Below are positions 45,201 to 54,123 of a stretch of DNA of 64,000 nucleotides, one piece after another. A program made the position numbers and the translations under genes. The notes below the pieces were generated by a model. That model was not told where the DNA came from. It saw only the letters and a list, made by a program, of their open reading frames with translations, and did no database searches. The stretch comes from Akkermansiaceae bacterium. Its GTDB lineage: Bacteria; Verrucomicrobiota; Verrucomicrobiia; Verrucomicrobiales; Akkermansiaceae. The DNA is taken from the NCBI GenBank assembly GCA_019634595.1, contig JAHCBC010000002.1:372001-436000 (forward strand). The letters are read 5' to 3'. Position 1 is the stretch's first letter, and each line of letters opens with the position of its first letter.

Positions 45201-46703
45201 TCAGTTCTGGTCCGGGTCGAACACGACGCGGAAGCCCAGGTCCGGGCGGCGGAGGGAACGGTCCGCCGTCCACTCGCGGGAGAGCGCTCCCTGTGCGGGT
45301 TTCAGGTAGGAGCCGCCGATGATGACGCGCAGGCTTTCGCCCAGCGGGTTCGACGGATCGGGCGCGGGGAGGAGGATCCATTCGGAAACGGAGCCGGCCA
45401 TGCCGACGATGCCGTCCGGAGTGCGGTCGGGCGTCTTGTCGGTGACGGCGGAGAGCCAGTTGCCGATCGGCAGCGAGGTGGGCTTGGCGACGGACTTGCG
45501 GAGTGCGGCGAACCATTCCTCCTGCGTTGGCAGGCGGGCGCTCTTCCACTCCGCGTAGGTCATGGCGTCCCACCAATCGACCCCGACGACGGGTGACTGC
45601 AGGGTGACGTTCCTGCCCTGCCAGGTGCCGTTGCCCTTTGCGGCGGCGAGGAGTGCGGCCCAGTCATCCGGCTCGTGGCCGTTCTTTTCCGCCGGCTGGC
45701 CTTCCGGGTCGAACAGTTTCTCGCGGCCCGACTTGGCGAGGATGGTCAGGGCGTCGAGAAATTCCTGGTATTCGCCGATGGTGGTTTCATGGGCGGAAAT
45801 GCGGAAGGAACGCAGCGTTTCCTCCGTGCCATCCGGTGTGGGGTAGGTGCCCTCGGGGACCAGCACGGGGGCGGGCAGCGGGAGGCGGGCGGTTTGTTTG
45901 GTGACGGGCGGCTTGGTTTTGAAAGCGATGAACGCGATGGCGGCGAGGGCGGCACCGGTGATGATGGAGATCATCAGGATGGGCTTCCGCTTGGTGATGT
46001 CCCGTTTGCCGTAAGGCGCGCTGATGTTGGAGAGCGGTCCGGTGAGCTGTTCCTCGATCTGCTCGCAGAACGTCCTGACGTCCTGCCAGCCGATGGGTTC
46101 GACGATGCCCTCCCCCCTCATCCAGCCGAGCACGGACTGGATGCGGGTGGTGCCGGGCTGGTCCGGGGCGACCAGCGTGCGCAGCGCTTCGCCCATCTTC
46201 CGGATGTCGCGCAGGGACTGGTCCGGTGTCCGTCCTCCGGCGATGACCAGGTTCTTCAGGCGGATGACGTTGTGATCGTCCAGATGGATGGAATCCAGGT
46301 TCAGGTGGGAAGTGGCGAAACCGTGGGACTCATGGTACAGGTTCGCCTCCGCGATGCGGCGGAGGAACACGGCCATCTTTTCCGGAACAAAAGTCTCCTC
46401 CGCCAGCCGCCGGTCCTCGAAGGTGGCGCCGGGCAGGAACTCGTGGGCATAGAAGCACAGATCCCGCTCGATGACGGCTTCATAGACGGTCCCCACGTGG
46501 GGATGGTCCACGGCGGCCTTTGCCCGGATGTCCGCCAGGAAGGCGGCGCTGCGGGACGCCCGCTGCGGGTCCAGTTCATCCACCAGCACGCGGCGGCCCA
46601 CGGAAACCTGCTCCGCGAGCCAGGTGGTGATGAGGGGGGTTTCGACCAACCGTTCGATCAGCAGATAGTCGCCGAGGCGGCGTTCTTCGTGGGAGGCATC
46701 CAT
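45201..46703 (-). CDS. pseudokinase fused to a formylglycine-generating-enzyme-like (SUMF1) domain
   Basis: 500 residues from the ATG at 46703. The first 270 residues follow a protein-kinase fold (YLLIERLVETPLITTWLAEQ at the glycine loop; LYHESHGFATSHLNLDSIHL at the catalytic loop). They lack the HRD aspartate, the DFG triad and the VAIK lysine, so the protein is probably inactive as a kinase. One helix (ILMISIITGAALAAIAFIAF) crosses the membrane. The C-terminus is SUMF1-like (VVGVDWWDAMTYAEWKSARL, ending RRPDLGFRVVFD). No obvious catalytic cysteine is seen, so it may only bind ligands. Its partner TPR gene lies 19 bases upstream on the same strand. Confidence 0.8.
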   Translation of the reverse strand: MDASHEERRLGDYLLIERLVETPLITTWLAEQVSVGRRVLVDELDPQRASRSAAFLADIRAKAAVDHPHVGTVYEAVIERDLCFYAHEFLPGATFEDRRLAEETFVPEKMAVFLRRIAEANLYHESHGFATSHLNLDSIHLDDHNVIRLKNLVIAGGRTPDQSLRDIRKMGEALRTLVAPDQPGTTRIQSVLGWMRGEGIVEPIGWQDVRTFCEQIEEQLTGPLSNISAPYGKRDITKRKPILMISIITGAALAAIAFIAFKTKPPVTKQTARLPLPAPVLVPEGTYPTPDGTEETLRSFRISAHETTIGEYQEFLDALTILAKSGREKLFDPEGQPAEKNGHEPDDWAALLAAAKGNGTWQGRNVTLQSPVVGVDWWDAMTYAEWKSARLPTQEEWFAALRKSVAKPTSLPIGNWLSAVTDKTPDRTPDGIVGMAGSVSEWILLPAPDPSNPLGESLRVIIGGSYLKPAQGALSREWTADRSLRRPDLGFRVVFDPDQN

Positions 46704-46722
46704 GGGTGGCGGGTCGGAGAGA

Positions 46723-47868
46723 TCAGTTGCCGGGGAGCGGAGGGAGCGATTCGATCGGGGGCACTTCCAGCGTCGGGAGCAGGGGCGCGTTGTAGTTGAT
46801 GTCAGGCGGAAGCTGGTCGAAGGAAGGTTCCTGCGAGGGCATCTGCTGCGCGGGCTGGACCCTGGCGCGTCCCGCCAGATCGCGCGGCCAGGCCTGCACG
46901 TCGAGGATCTCACCCTTGTAAAAGAGGGAGACGATCTGGCCGTAGTATTTCTCCTGGCCGAAGAGGTGTCCCGTCGCGCCTTCCTGGGGCTGGATGGTGT
47001 AGGTCACACGCAGCGGTTCCTCGCCACCGGCGAAGTCGATGGGCATGGAGGGCCACTCGTCCTTGCTGGACTCCATGGCGGGGGAATCGGCCGCCTTCAT
47101 GATCTCCCCCCTTGAGTTGCGGTTGAAGAACTCCACCTCCACGGAAATCTCAGCCGGGTCGATCTCCGCGTCGGGGCTTTTCTGGACGGGGATGGTGAGG
47201 ATCACCCGCTCCCCTTTCTCCACCCGCGTGTCCTTGAAGATGCGCACGCGTCCGAGGGCCAGCTTGCCGAGGGCGTCGCCGGGTTGCTCGAAGCCGTCCC
47301 GCAGTTTCCCTGCGGCCAGTTCATAGAGTGCGCCCGCGCCGGAGACACCCATCTGGAAGACTTTTTCGTAGTGGGCGGAGGCTTTGTAAAAGGTGCCCAT
47401 GGTTTCATGCATGAGGCCCAGCTCGTAGTGGACGCTCGGATCATCCGGCGACTGTTTCAGGGCTTCATCCAGCTTGGTGATGGCGGCCATGACGTCCCCT
47501 GCGACGCGGGCTTTCCGCGCCTCCCGCACCAGCCGTTCGGAAACCGGATCCGCGATCGCCGGTGCGGCGATGGGGGTCGGTTCGGGTGCGGGCACTGCGG
47601 GAGGTGGAGGGGCCGGGGCGACCGGTGGCCGGGCGACGATGGAGGCTTCATCCGGCACGGCCGGGTGTTTTGCCGGAACCTCCACCGGGACGATCTTCGT
47701 CACCTCCTTTTCGACGATGCGGACCTGCTTCGACTCCTCCAGCCTCGTGGCGAGGGCCATGCCCGCGATGACAAGCTGGCTGAAGCACACGACCCCCATC
47801 GCCCAGCAGGCGATCGGGAAAATCGGGGCTTTTGACGCCACAGGAGCTTTGCCTTCGGGTCCGGGCAT
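46723..47868 (-). CDS. membrane-anchored TPR protein
   Basis: 381 residues. One membrane helix (about residues 16-40) is followed by a Pro/Ala-rich linker (about 65-105). Two TPR-type helix pairs (about 108-180, AITKLDEALKQSPDDPSVHYELGLM) precede a beta-rich C-terminal domain and a Pro-rich tail. No catalytic site is seen. The pseudokinase-SUMF1 gene starts 19 bases after its stop, so the two likely form a membrane complex. Its upstream 296-base gap contains a long inverted repeat and no gene. Confidence 0.65.
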   Translation of the reverse strand: MPGPEGKAPVASKAPIFPIACWAMGVVCFSQLVIAGMALATRLEESKQVRIVEKEVTKIVPVEVPAKHPAVPDEASIVARPPVAPAPPPPAVPAPEPTPIAAPAIADPVSERLVREARKARVAGDVMAAITKLDEALKQSPDDPSVHYELGLMHETMGTFYKASAHYEKVFQMGVSGAGALYELAAGKLRDGFEQPGDALGKLALGRVRIFKDTRVEKGERVILTIPVQKSPDAEIDPAEISVEVEFFNRNSRGEIMKAADSPAMESSKDEWPSMPIDFAGGEEPLRVTYTIQPQEGATGHLFGQEKYYGQIVSLFYKGEILDVQAWPRDLAGRARVQPAQQMPSQEPSFDQLPPDINYNAPLLPTLEVPPIESLPPLPGN

Positions 47869-47992
47869 TGTCGGGGGAAGATGGCAGGTAGGAACACGGT
47901 GTCAATCCGCCGTGGGAGGGATTCTAGGGCTGCCTTGCTTTGGAATCCGCCGGGATTTCAGAAGGAGCATCATGCGTGAAGAAGGTTCTGAA

Positions 47993-48102
47993 ACCACTGA
48001 TTGCACTGATTTACCGATTTCAGAAGAGTGGATGGAGCGTCAATTCCCACATTCCAGCCATGTTTGTAGGTCTTGGATCAGTAAATCAGTGCAATCAGTG
48101 GT
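47993..48102. repeat. inverted repeat with perfect 22-base arms, type E
   Basis: Arms 47993-48014 and 48081-48102 are perfectly complementary and separated by 66 bases. Each arm has near repeats of CACTGATT at about a 10-base period, which recalls the type D elements. It lies in the otherwise empty gap between the TPR and histidine-kinase genes. Confidence 0.75.
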
Positions 48103-48164
48103 AATCCTTTTCAAATTTTCCAGGGAGCTTCCAAAACGAGGTAGTCGTGGAAGGGATTCCGCCG

Positions 48165-49928
48165 TCAGGCCGGCAGGGAAAGGATGAAGGTCGCTCCCTG
48201 GCCGGGCGTGGATTCACAGGTGAGATCCCCGCCCATGCCCCGGGCGAGGCGGCGGGAGAGGGCGAGGCCCAGCCCCACTCCGGGCCGGCTTTCCGCCGCC
48301 TCGCGCGCGGACTTGTGGAAGGCGCGGAAGATCCGGCGGTGTTCGTCCGGCGGGATGCCCGGCCCATGGTCGGCTACGCGGATTTCGAGTTTCCCGCGGT
48401 TGCGGGCGATGGAAATGTCCAGGATGGCGGGGGAACCCGCGGCGGCGTATTTCGCGGCATTGTCCACGAGGTTGAAGAGGATGTGCTCGATGGCGGTGGA
48501 GTCGGCGCGCAGCGTTTCCGCCGCCGCCGGTCCGTCCAGTGGCATGTGCAGGGACATCCCGGCGGTGGCGAGGCGGGCTTCGAAGCGTTCCCTCATGGAT
48601 GCGAGCAGATCCCCCGCCCGGCTGGAGGAAACGGCGGAGCGGGCGCTGCCGCGCTCGATGCGGGAAAAGGCGAGCACGTTTTCCACAAGGTGGGAAAGCC
48701 GGTCCGCCTCCCGGGACAGGACGCGCAGGTAGTCGCCGCGCTTTTCCGGCTTCACCGCGTTGCTCTCCAGCATGTCCGAGTAGAGGCGGAAGGTGGTGAG
48801 GGGTGTCCGCAGTTCATGGGTGACGGCGGAGACGAACGATGCGCGCCGCTCGCTGAGCCGCATGATGCCGAAGACCAGGAAGGACGCCGCCAGGATGGCC
48901 AGCAGCGCCGCCGCCCAGCCTGTACCCAGCGAGAGCAGGACCGCTGGTGCCGGGGTGGCGGGCATGCTCCGGAAATCCAGCGGCCCCGGCTCCAGCCGCA
49001 GTGGCAGGGAGGCCAGCACCAGTCCATCCGCCGAGGGTGCCATCGCGGGGATGAGGCGTGCGGCGGGGAGAAGGTCGCTGATTTCCCCGAGCAGCCGGGT
49101 TTGCAGGACATCCAGCCGCATCCAGGAACCGGTGATCGCACGCTGCGGGCCGGAGACCGAGCGCAGCAGGAACAGCTCCCCGCCGATCCAGACCGGCTTG
49201 GTGGCGGACATGATCTCCGTCGGCGGCGGGGCGGCGGCGGGAGGGTCCGGTGCCGGAAGGGATTCCGCCGGTGCCCCGGCGGCGGGAGCGGGAACCGTCT
49301 CCGCCAGGAGCGAATCCGCCAGTTCGGCCTCCGCTTTGCTTTCTTCGGCCTTCCTGCGCACGGGAGCCTTCTTCGGTGCCTGCGCGATTTCCTCGATGAT
49401 CGCTTTCTGGCGCATGTTCGCGCCGTCGATCGCACGGTTGCGGCGTTCCAGGTCCAGATGGCCGGTGGCTTTCAGCGCACCTTCGTTTCTTGGTGCGGGA
49501 GCCTGCGCTTCATCTGGAGCGGCGTCGGTCCCGGCGGGGATGGATTTCCAGGTCGGCGAGGCATTCCCCACGCGGACGAAATAGCGCTCGAAGGATTCGC
49601 CGGGTTGGGTGATCGCCCGCTGCAACTCACCGGAGGCGGGGGTGCCGTCCGGCTGGGTGAGCTGGCCGTTGTCCTTCCACAGGAGCCGGGCGCGGATGAA
49701 CTCCGCGGGGCCGCCGAGGCCTTCCTCCAGCAGCACGTCCGCGCCCATGGTGTCCATCCGCCACAGGGCCAGGCGCATCTTTTCCTGCAAGTCCGCCTGC
49801 CGCACCGCGGCGATGCGCTCCCGCTCGGACGCCATGGCATTCCGCGTCTGCCACGCCATCGCGCCGAGGATGGTGGCCGCGCAGAGGGCGAAGGCCGCCC
49901 AGACGAGCCATGTGCGTGGGGATCTCAT
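48165..49928 (-). CDS. sensor histidine kinase
   Basis: 587 residues. An N-terminal helix (about 8-26) and a second helix near 330-355 bracket a roughly 300-residue extracytosolic region with Ala/Pro-rich parts. There is no HAMP domain. HisKA carries the phosphoacceptor His in THELRTPLTTFRLYSDML. HATPase_c has the N box NLVDNAAKYA and the G1/G2 boxes VADHGPGIPPDEH and GVGLGLALSRRLARGMGGDL. Its cognate regulator gene overlaps its ATG by four bases just upstream. The signal is unknown, and the large sensor region resembles no domain that was recognised. Confidence 0.92.
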   Translation of the reverse strand: MRSPRTWLVWAAFALCAATILGAMAWQTRNAMASERERIAAVRQADLQEKMRLALWRMDTMGADVLLEEGLGGPAEFIRARLLWKDNGQLTQPDGTPASGELQRAITQPGESFERYFVRVGNASPTWKSIPAGTDAAPDEAQAPAPRNEGALKATGHLDLERRNRAIDGANMRQKAIIEEIAQAPKKAPVRRKAEESKAEAELADSLLAETVPAPAAGAPAESLPAPDPPAAAPPPTEIMSATKPVWIGGELFLLRSVSGPQRAITGSWMRLDVLQTRLLGEISDLLPAARLIPAMAPSADGLVLASLPLRLEPGPLDFRSMPATPAPAVLLSLGTGWAAALLAILAASFLVFGIMRLSERRASFVSAVTHELRTPLTTFRLYSDMLESNAVKPEKRGDYLRVLSREADRLSHLVENVLAFSRIERGSARSAVSSSRAGDLLASMRERFEARLATAGMSLHMPLDGPAAAETLRADSTAIEHILFNLVDNAAKYAAAGSPAILDISIARNRGKLEIRVADHGPGIPPDEHRRIFRAFHKSAREAAESRPGVGLGLALSRRLARGMGGDLTCESTPGQGATFILSLPA

Positions 49929-50614
49929 CAGGTGGTCAGTTGGTAGCCCTTGCCGCGGATGGTTTTCAGATACGCCTGCTCCTTGTCCCCCAGTTTCGTC
50001 CGGAGGTGCATGATGTGCATGTCGATGGTCCGCGTTTCCGTCCGGTCCGGATCCAGCCCCCAGAGCTGGCGCAGGATTTCCTCCCGCGAGACGATCCTCC
50101 CGTTGGCGTCCAGCAGGTAGCGCAGCAGTTCCGCCTCCTTGTCGGAAAGATCCTCCCTGCGGTCCGGAAAGGCGAGCTGGCGGCGGCGGAAGTCCACCGT
50201 CCCGCCCGGGACGGCGCGTTCATCGGTGGGGGCGGCCCGCTCGCAGGTGCGCCGCAGCACGGCGTCCACACGGGCGAGCAGTTCCTTCATGCTGAACGGT
50301 TTCACCACGTAGTCATCCGCACCGGTGGTCAGGCCGCGCACGCGGTCATTCTCCTCCCCCCGTGCGGAGAGGATGATGACCGCCTGCCCGGGCCGCTTTT
50401 TCTTCAGCGCCTGCAGGATCTCGAAGCCGGACGGGCCGGGCATCACCAGATCCAGCAACAGCAGCCGGTAGTTCGACTTCAGCGCCATTTCCATCCCGAC
50501 ATGCCCGTCCGGTGCCTCCAGAGTACGATAACCGGCGTACTCCAGCACATCCACGATGCCCTGGCGGACGGCGGGGTCGTCTTCTACGACGAGGATGGGG
50601 ATGTCGGGGAGCAT
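49928..50614 (-). CDS. OmpR/PhoB-family response regulator
   Basis: 228 residues. A receiver domain (1-120) has the acidic pair near VVEDDPAVRQG, phosphoacceptor Asp55 in LLLLDLVMPGPSGFEIL, a Ser in ILSARG at the switch position and the conserved Lys in VVKPFS. A winged-helix DNA-binding domain (about 135-228) ends RGKGYQLTT. It is translationally coupled to the histidine kinase gene by ATGA at 49928. It follows the VWA gene by 59 bases on the same strand and may share its transcript. Confidence 0.94.
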   Translation of the reverse strand: MLPDIPILVVEDDPAVRQGIVDVLEYAGYRTLEAPDGHVGMEMALKSNYRLLLLDLVMPGPSGFEILQALKKKRPGQAVIILSARGEENDRVRGLTTGADDYVVKPFSMKELLARVDAVLRRTCERAAPTDERAVPGGTVDFRRRQLAFPDRREDLSDKEAELLRYLLDANGRIVSREEILRQLWGLDPDRTETRTIDMHIMHLRTKLGDKEQAYLKTIRGKGYQLTT

Positions 50615-50673
50615 GGGATGAAAGCCGGAACGAGGTTCACCATGGGAAATGTCCGGAGCAAAGTCGATCTTCC

Positions 50674-51837
50674 TCAGTTGCCGAAGACATAGCCTACCCG
50701 GCCAGCCTGTTCACGGGTGGTTTCCACCATCGCCTCATCCAGCGTTTTCTCCCCGGCCGTGGCCTGCTTCGCGCGTTCCTTGGCGATGAATCCATCGCGT
50801 GCGGCGCCGAGGTCGGCGATTTTCTTCTGGATGGCGGCGCGTTGCTTCGTCGCTTCCTCCACAAAGGCGGTGCGTTCTTCCGGCTTCATGCCACGCATGT
50901 TTTCCGGCAGGTCTTCGGCGGGGACCTTGGCCAGATCGATCGTCTTTTCCCGGACCGCATCGACCAGATCCCAGCTACGGTTGTCGTAGTTTTTGCTCGC
51001 CTTGGAAATGGCGCGCTCGACCGGAGCGGCGGCGGCGGTCTCGCTGGCGGCGTCGGTGTCCGCGGCGACCTGCTTCAACCTCGCCTCCTCACGTTTCCTG
51101 CCGTAGCCGATGTAGGTCTTGTTCAGTTCGATGCCGAGGTCGGAGATCTCCTTGTCCTGGGGCGCGGGGATGCTGGCAATCTTCCGGTCCTGGTCGATGA
51201 CAAGGAATTTTCCCTCCGCGATGGCCGCGCCGTCATGCCAGGAACCCTGCATGCCTTCCTCCCGGCTGCCGCAGTGGATGGTGTTCACGACGATGCCCTT
51301 TGCCAGCGCGTCCTTGCAGGCCTGGCGGGCATCCACGGACCCCTGGGTGAACGGCTCGTTGCCAGCGATGAAGATGGCCTTGTAGGTGTTTTTGGACAGA
51401 TCCCAGTTCAGGTCGGAGAGCGCGCGCTGGATCACCGCGCCGCAGTATTCCTCACCGCCGTTCGTTTTCAGGGAGAACAGCTCGCGGCTGAGTTCGTCCA
51501 GGTCGCGGCCCATCGGTTCAACGAGGCGGATGTATTGGTTCGCCACGCTGAGGCCGCTGTTGCCGTATTCGTAGAGGGCCACCTCGACGAAAGGTGTCTG
51601 GCCGTCGCGCTTCGCCTCGGTGAAGGAGTTGACGACTTTCCAGAGCTGGCTTTTCGCCTGGTCGATCAGGCCGTCCATGCTGCTGGAGGTATCGAGCAGG
51701 ATGGCGATCTGGACCTTGTTGGACTCCGGCTTCGGGTCGGTCGGTTTTTTGTCTCCGGGCTTCGGATCTTCCGCAGCGTGCAGAGGGAGGGCGAGGGCGG
51801 CGAGAGCGCCGAGGATGTAGGTGTAGGTCGTTTTCAT
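50674..51837 (-). CDS. exported von Willebrand factor A (VWA) domain protein
   Basis: 387 residues with a signal peptide (about 1-21) and an acidic/Pro linker. A VWA domain (about 40-235) has the metal-ion-dependent adhesion site DxSxS as LLDTSSSMDG and a later Asp-containing loop (EVALYEYGN). The C-terminal 130 residues are helical and Lys/Glu-rich. VWA proteins bind partners through the metal site. It lies directly upstream of a two-component system on the same strand. No further partner gene is visible. Confidence 0.82.
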   Translation of the reverse strand: MKTTYTYILGALAALALPLHAAEDPKPGDKKPTDPKPESNKVQIAILLDTSSSMDGLIDQAKSQLWKVVNSFTEAKRDGQTPFVEVALYEYGNSGLSVANQYIRLVEPMGRDLDELSRELFSLKTNGGEEYCGAVIQRALSDLNWDLSKNTYKAIFIAGNEPFTQGSVDARQACKDALAKGIVVNTIHCGSREEGMQGSWHDGAAIAEGKFLVIDQDRKIASIPAPQDKEISDLGIELNKTYIGYGRKREEARLKQVAADTDAASETAAAAPVERAISKASKNYDNRSWDLVDAVREKTIDLAKVPAEDLPENMRGMKPEERTAFVEEATKQRAAIQKKIADLGAARDGFIAKERAKQATAGEKTLDEAMVETTREQAGRVGYVFGN

Positions 51838-51964
51838 GACGACCGCATGATGGGGCCGCCCGCCGGTGCCGTCCGTAAAGGGAGTGTAAATTCGCTTCAG
51901 ATCCGCGGTGGCGCTGGAACCACGTGGAATGCGGTCCCTGCCACCCGCTCCGGCAGAGTGAAAC

Positions 51965-54103
51965 TCAGCGGTGCTCCTTCTCCAGCACCGCCGCCTTTTC
52001 CCAGGCGAACGGCGGGCGGTTGCCCAGGATCACGTCGTAGATCCCGTGGTTGGTCTTCGCCATCTCCTCCACCATCGGCTTCCATGGACGGTCGGCGACG
52101 CTGAAGATCCCGGAGTTCGCGCTTTCCCCGTTGTACTGGCTGAACCACCTGCCGGTCGCAGCCTGGTCGATGAGGGTGAACCACTCGATGCCGATCACGT
52201 TGCCGAGCGCGGCGGCCTGCTCGACGTAGTTGCGGTAGATGAGGCCGCGCTCCTGCTGGTTCCCCACCTGGCGGCCGCCGGAAAGACCGGAGTCCTTCGA
52301 GGAGGTCCAGTAGAACTCGGACAGCATGATCGGCTTGCCGCCGGTCCATTGGTGGATCTGGTTCAGGTGCTCCTTGTCCAGCTCATGGGTGTAGTAGTTG
52401 TAGGAGTTCACATCAACGTGTTTGCCGACGATCTCGCAGAGCTGCTGGTCTTTGATGGTGATCGGCTGGAAGCGGTAGCCGATGTTCATGTGGTTCTTGT
52501 CGTACTTGCGGAAGGTGGTGTTGATGAAGCTGAAAAGCTCCTCCAGGAAGACACCGGTGAAGGCCTTCACATCTTCCTTCGCCGCGGGAGTGGCGACGGC
52601 GAGACCCTTCGCGTTCAGCTCGTCGAAAGAAGCGGCGGTGGCTTTCCAGGCGGTGTTGTAGGCGGCGATGTCCGTGTATTTCTTCTTCAGGAAATCGACC
52701 AGGGCGCGCTTGCACGCGTGGTCGGCATTCAGGGACGGAATGACTTTCGGAAGCTCGTCATAGCGCGGCTCGTTGACGACGAAGTAGCCGATCAGCAACG
52801 GATCATCCGCCTTTGCGGGAAGTTTCTCGGCAAGGGTCTTCTCGATGATGGCGCGGCTTTTTTCATCGAAGGGATCCCAGACCTCGTGGGCACCGGGGAT
52901 GGTCTTGAGGCCGGTGCTCCATCTGCCGAGCGGCAGGCTGGTCACGTAGGGGAAAGTCTTTTCCTTCGAGGCCGCAGGAACGGAGGAGAATGCGCCGATG
53001 CCGTTGAAGCCGAACTTCCGCACCCGGTCGATCATGCGGGAGCCGAAGGCCTGGTAGTCGTAAGGCTCGCCATACTTGCGGATGGTATTGGCGACGTAGA
53101 AGGAGAATGCGGTCGGGTCGTCCTTGCGGAAGGCGGTGGCGAAAAGCGGATCGTTCGCCTTCGGCAGCCACGCGTAGATGTTCTCACGGCCCTTGATGTA
53201 GGTGTAGTCGTCGCTGGGTTGGAAGCCGCAGAGGCCGAGGTGGAAGTGGAGGTTGCCTTCCGGATCGACCAGGTAGGATTTACCGCCCTTGGTCTCGATG
53301 TGGAAGAAGCCGGTCTTCTTGAAGCCGAGCTTCGCACCGCTGCCGGGGAGGCTGCCATAGGCTGTCAGAGCCGGTGGCTTGAAGCCTGCATAATAGGCGG
53401 CCTCGCCGGCGGCATCCGCCTTGAGTTCCGCCTCGTCCTTCACTTTGGCCGGCCAGTCTTCCTTGGCGAGCTGGCCGAAGGCATCGAGCACGGTGGTGTC
53501 GCCCTGGCCCCGGAGGAAGCCGATCTTGAGCTTCGAGGTCTTCGTCGAAGCGTTGATGTTGACGAAGGTTTTCAGCGAATAGGCCGCCATGCCCCACTCG
53601 CGGTTGTCGGTCAGTTGGATGAACGAATGGTCCGGGATCTTCAGGTCGAAGGTGTCTCCCGCCGCGTTGGAGAAGGAAACCGAGTTCCCGTTCGCGCTGA
53701 GGAAATGAGGTGGCGAGGCCTTCTCCAGAGGGAAGGCGCCTTCCTTGCCGCCGCCCTTCCACTTTCCGCCCCTGCCGAACGAAATGTTGATGGAGGTGGA
53801 GGTGGAGAAGGATTTCACATCATCCGTGAGGCCGGAAAAGGTGTAGGTGATGTCGCCCGCCTTGGTCGTTGCCACCTCGATGGTCGCTCCGCCTTGGTAC
53901 TTGAGCGTGGCGGAGGCACCAACAGGACGGGCCTCGATGAGCGGCAGCGACTTGTTCGACTTCGTGCCGAGCGCGGGGTAGGAAAGATTGAAGTCCCCCA
54001 TGCTTCCGGCGTCGATGCGGATGCCGCCGGTGCCGGGTTTCAGTTCCAGGGCGGATGCAACGCAGGTGATGCCGGCGAGCGCGGCGAGCGTGTGGGCTTT
54101 CAT
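51965..54103 (-). CDS. secreted glycoside hydrolase-like protein (clan A, agarase-like layout)
   Basis: 712 residues with a signal peptide (about 1-18). A beta-rich N-terminal domain (about 20-250) precedes a TIM-barrel-like part opening with FFHIETKGGKSYLVDPEGNL, which resembles the start of GH50/GH86-type beta-agarases. Candidate catalytic residues are the Glu of VNEPRYDE (about residue 448) and the Glu of MLSEFYWTS (about residue 605), in the right order for acid/base and nucleophile in clan A. The family and substrate are not certain; marine or algal polysaccharide is plausible. It lies 20 bases after rlmN on the same strand. Confidence 0.65.
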   Translation of the reverse strand: MKAHTLAALAGITCVASALELKPGTGGIRIDAGSMGDFNLSYPALGTKSNKSLPLIEARPVGASATLKYQGGATIEVATTKAGDITYTFSGLTDDVKSFSTSTSINISFGRGGKWKGGGKEGAFPLEKASPPHFLSANGNSVSFSNAAGDTFDLKIPDHSFIQLTDNREWGMAAYSLKTFVNINASTKTSKLKIGFLRGQGDTTVLDAFGQLAKEDWPAKVKDEAELKADAAGEAAYYAGFKPPALTAYGSLPGSGAKLGFKKTGFFHIETKGGKSYLVDPEGNLHFHLGLCGFQPSDDYTYIKGRENIYAWLPKANDPLFATAFRKDDPTAFSFYVANTIRKYGEPYDYQAFGSRMIDRVRKFGFNGIGAFSSVPAASKEKTFPYVTSLPLGRWSTGLKTIPGAHEVWDPFDEKSRAIIEKTLAEKLPAKADDPLLIGYFVVNEPRYDELPKVIPSLNADHACKRALVDFLKKKYTDIAAYNTAWKATAASFDELNAKGLAVATPAAKEDVKAFTGVFLEELFSFINTTFRKYDKNHMNIGYRFQPITIKDQQLCEIVGKHVDVNSYNYYTHELDKEHLNQIHQWTGGKPIMLSEFYWTSSKDSGLSGGRQVGNQQERGLIYRNYVEQAAALGNVIGIEWFTLIDQAATGRWFSQYNGESANSGIFSVADRPWKPMVEEMAKTNHGIYDVILGNRPPFAWEKAAVLEKEHR

Positions 54104-54123
54104 AAGAAAAAGGGAGCTGGCCT

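Noticed and set aside
51915-51930. A CACGTG-centred site resembling parS in the gap before the GH gene.
   Set aside because: Only the right half matches; the left half reads GGAACC rather than TGTTCC. A TATCACGTGAAG at about 11725 at the carB end was rejected for the same reason.
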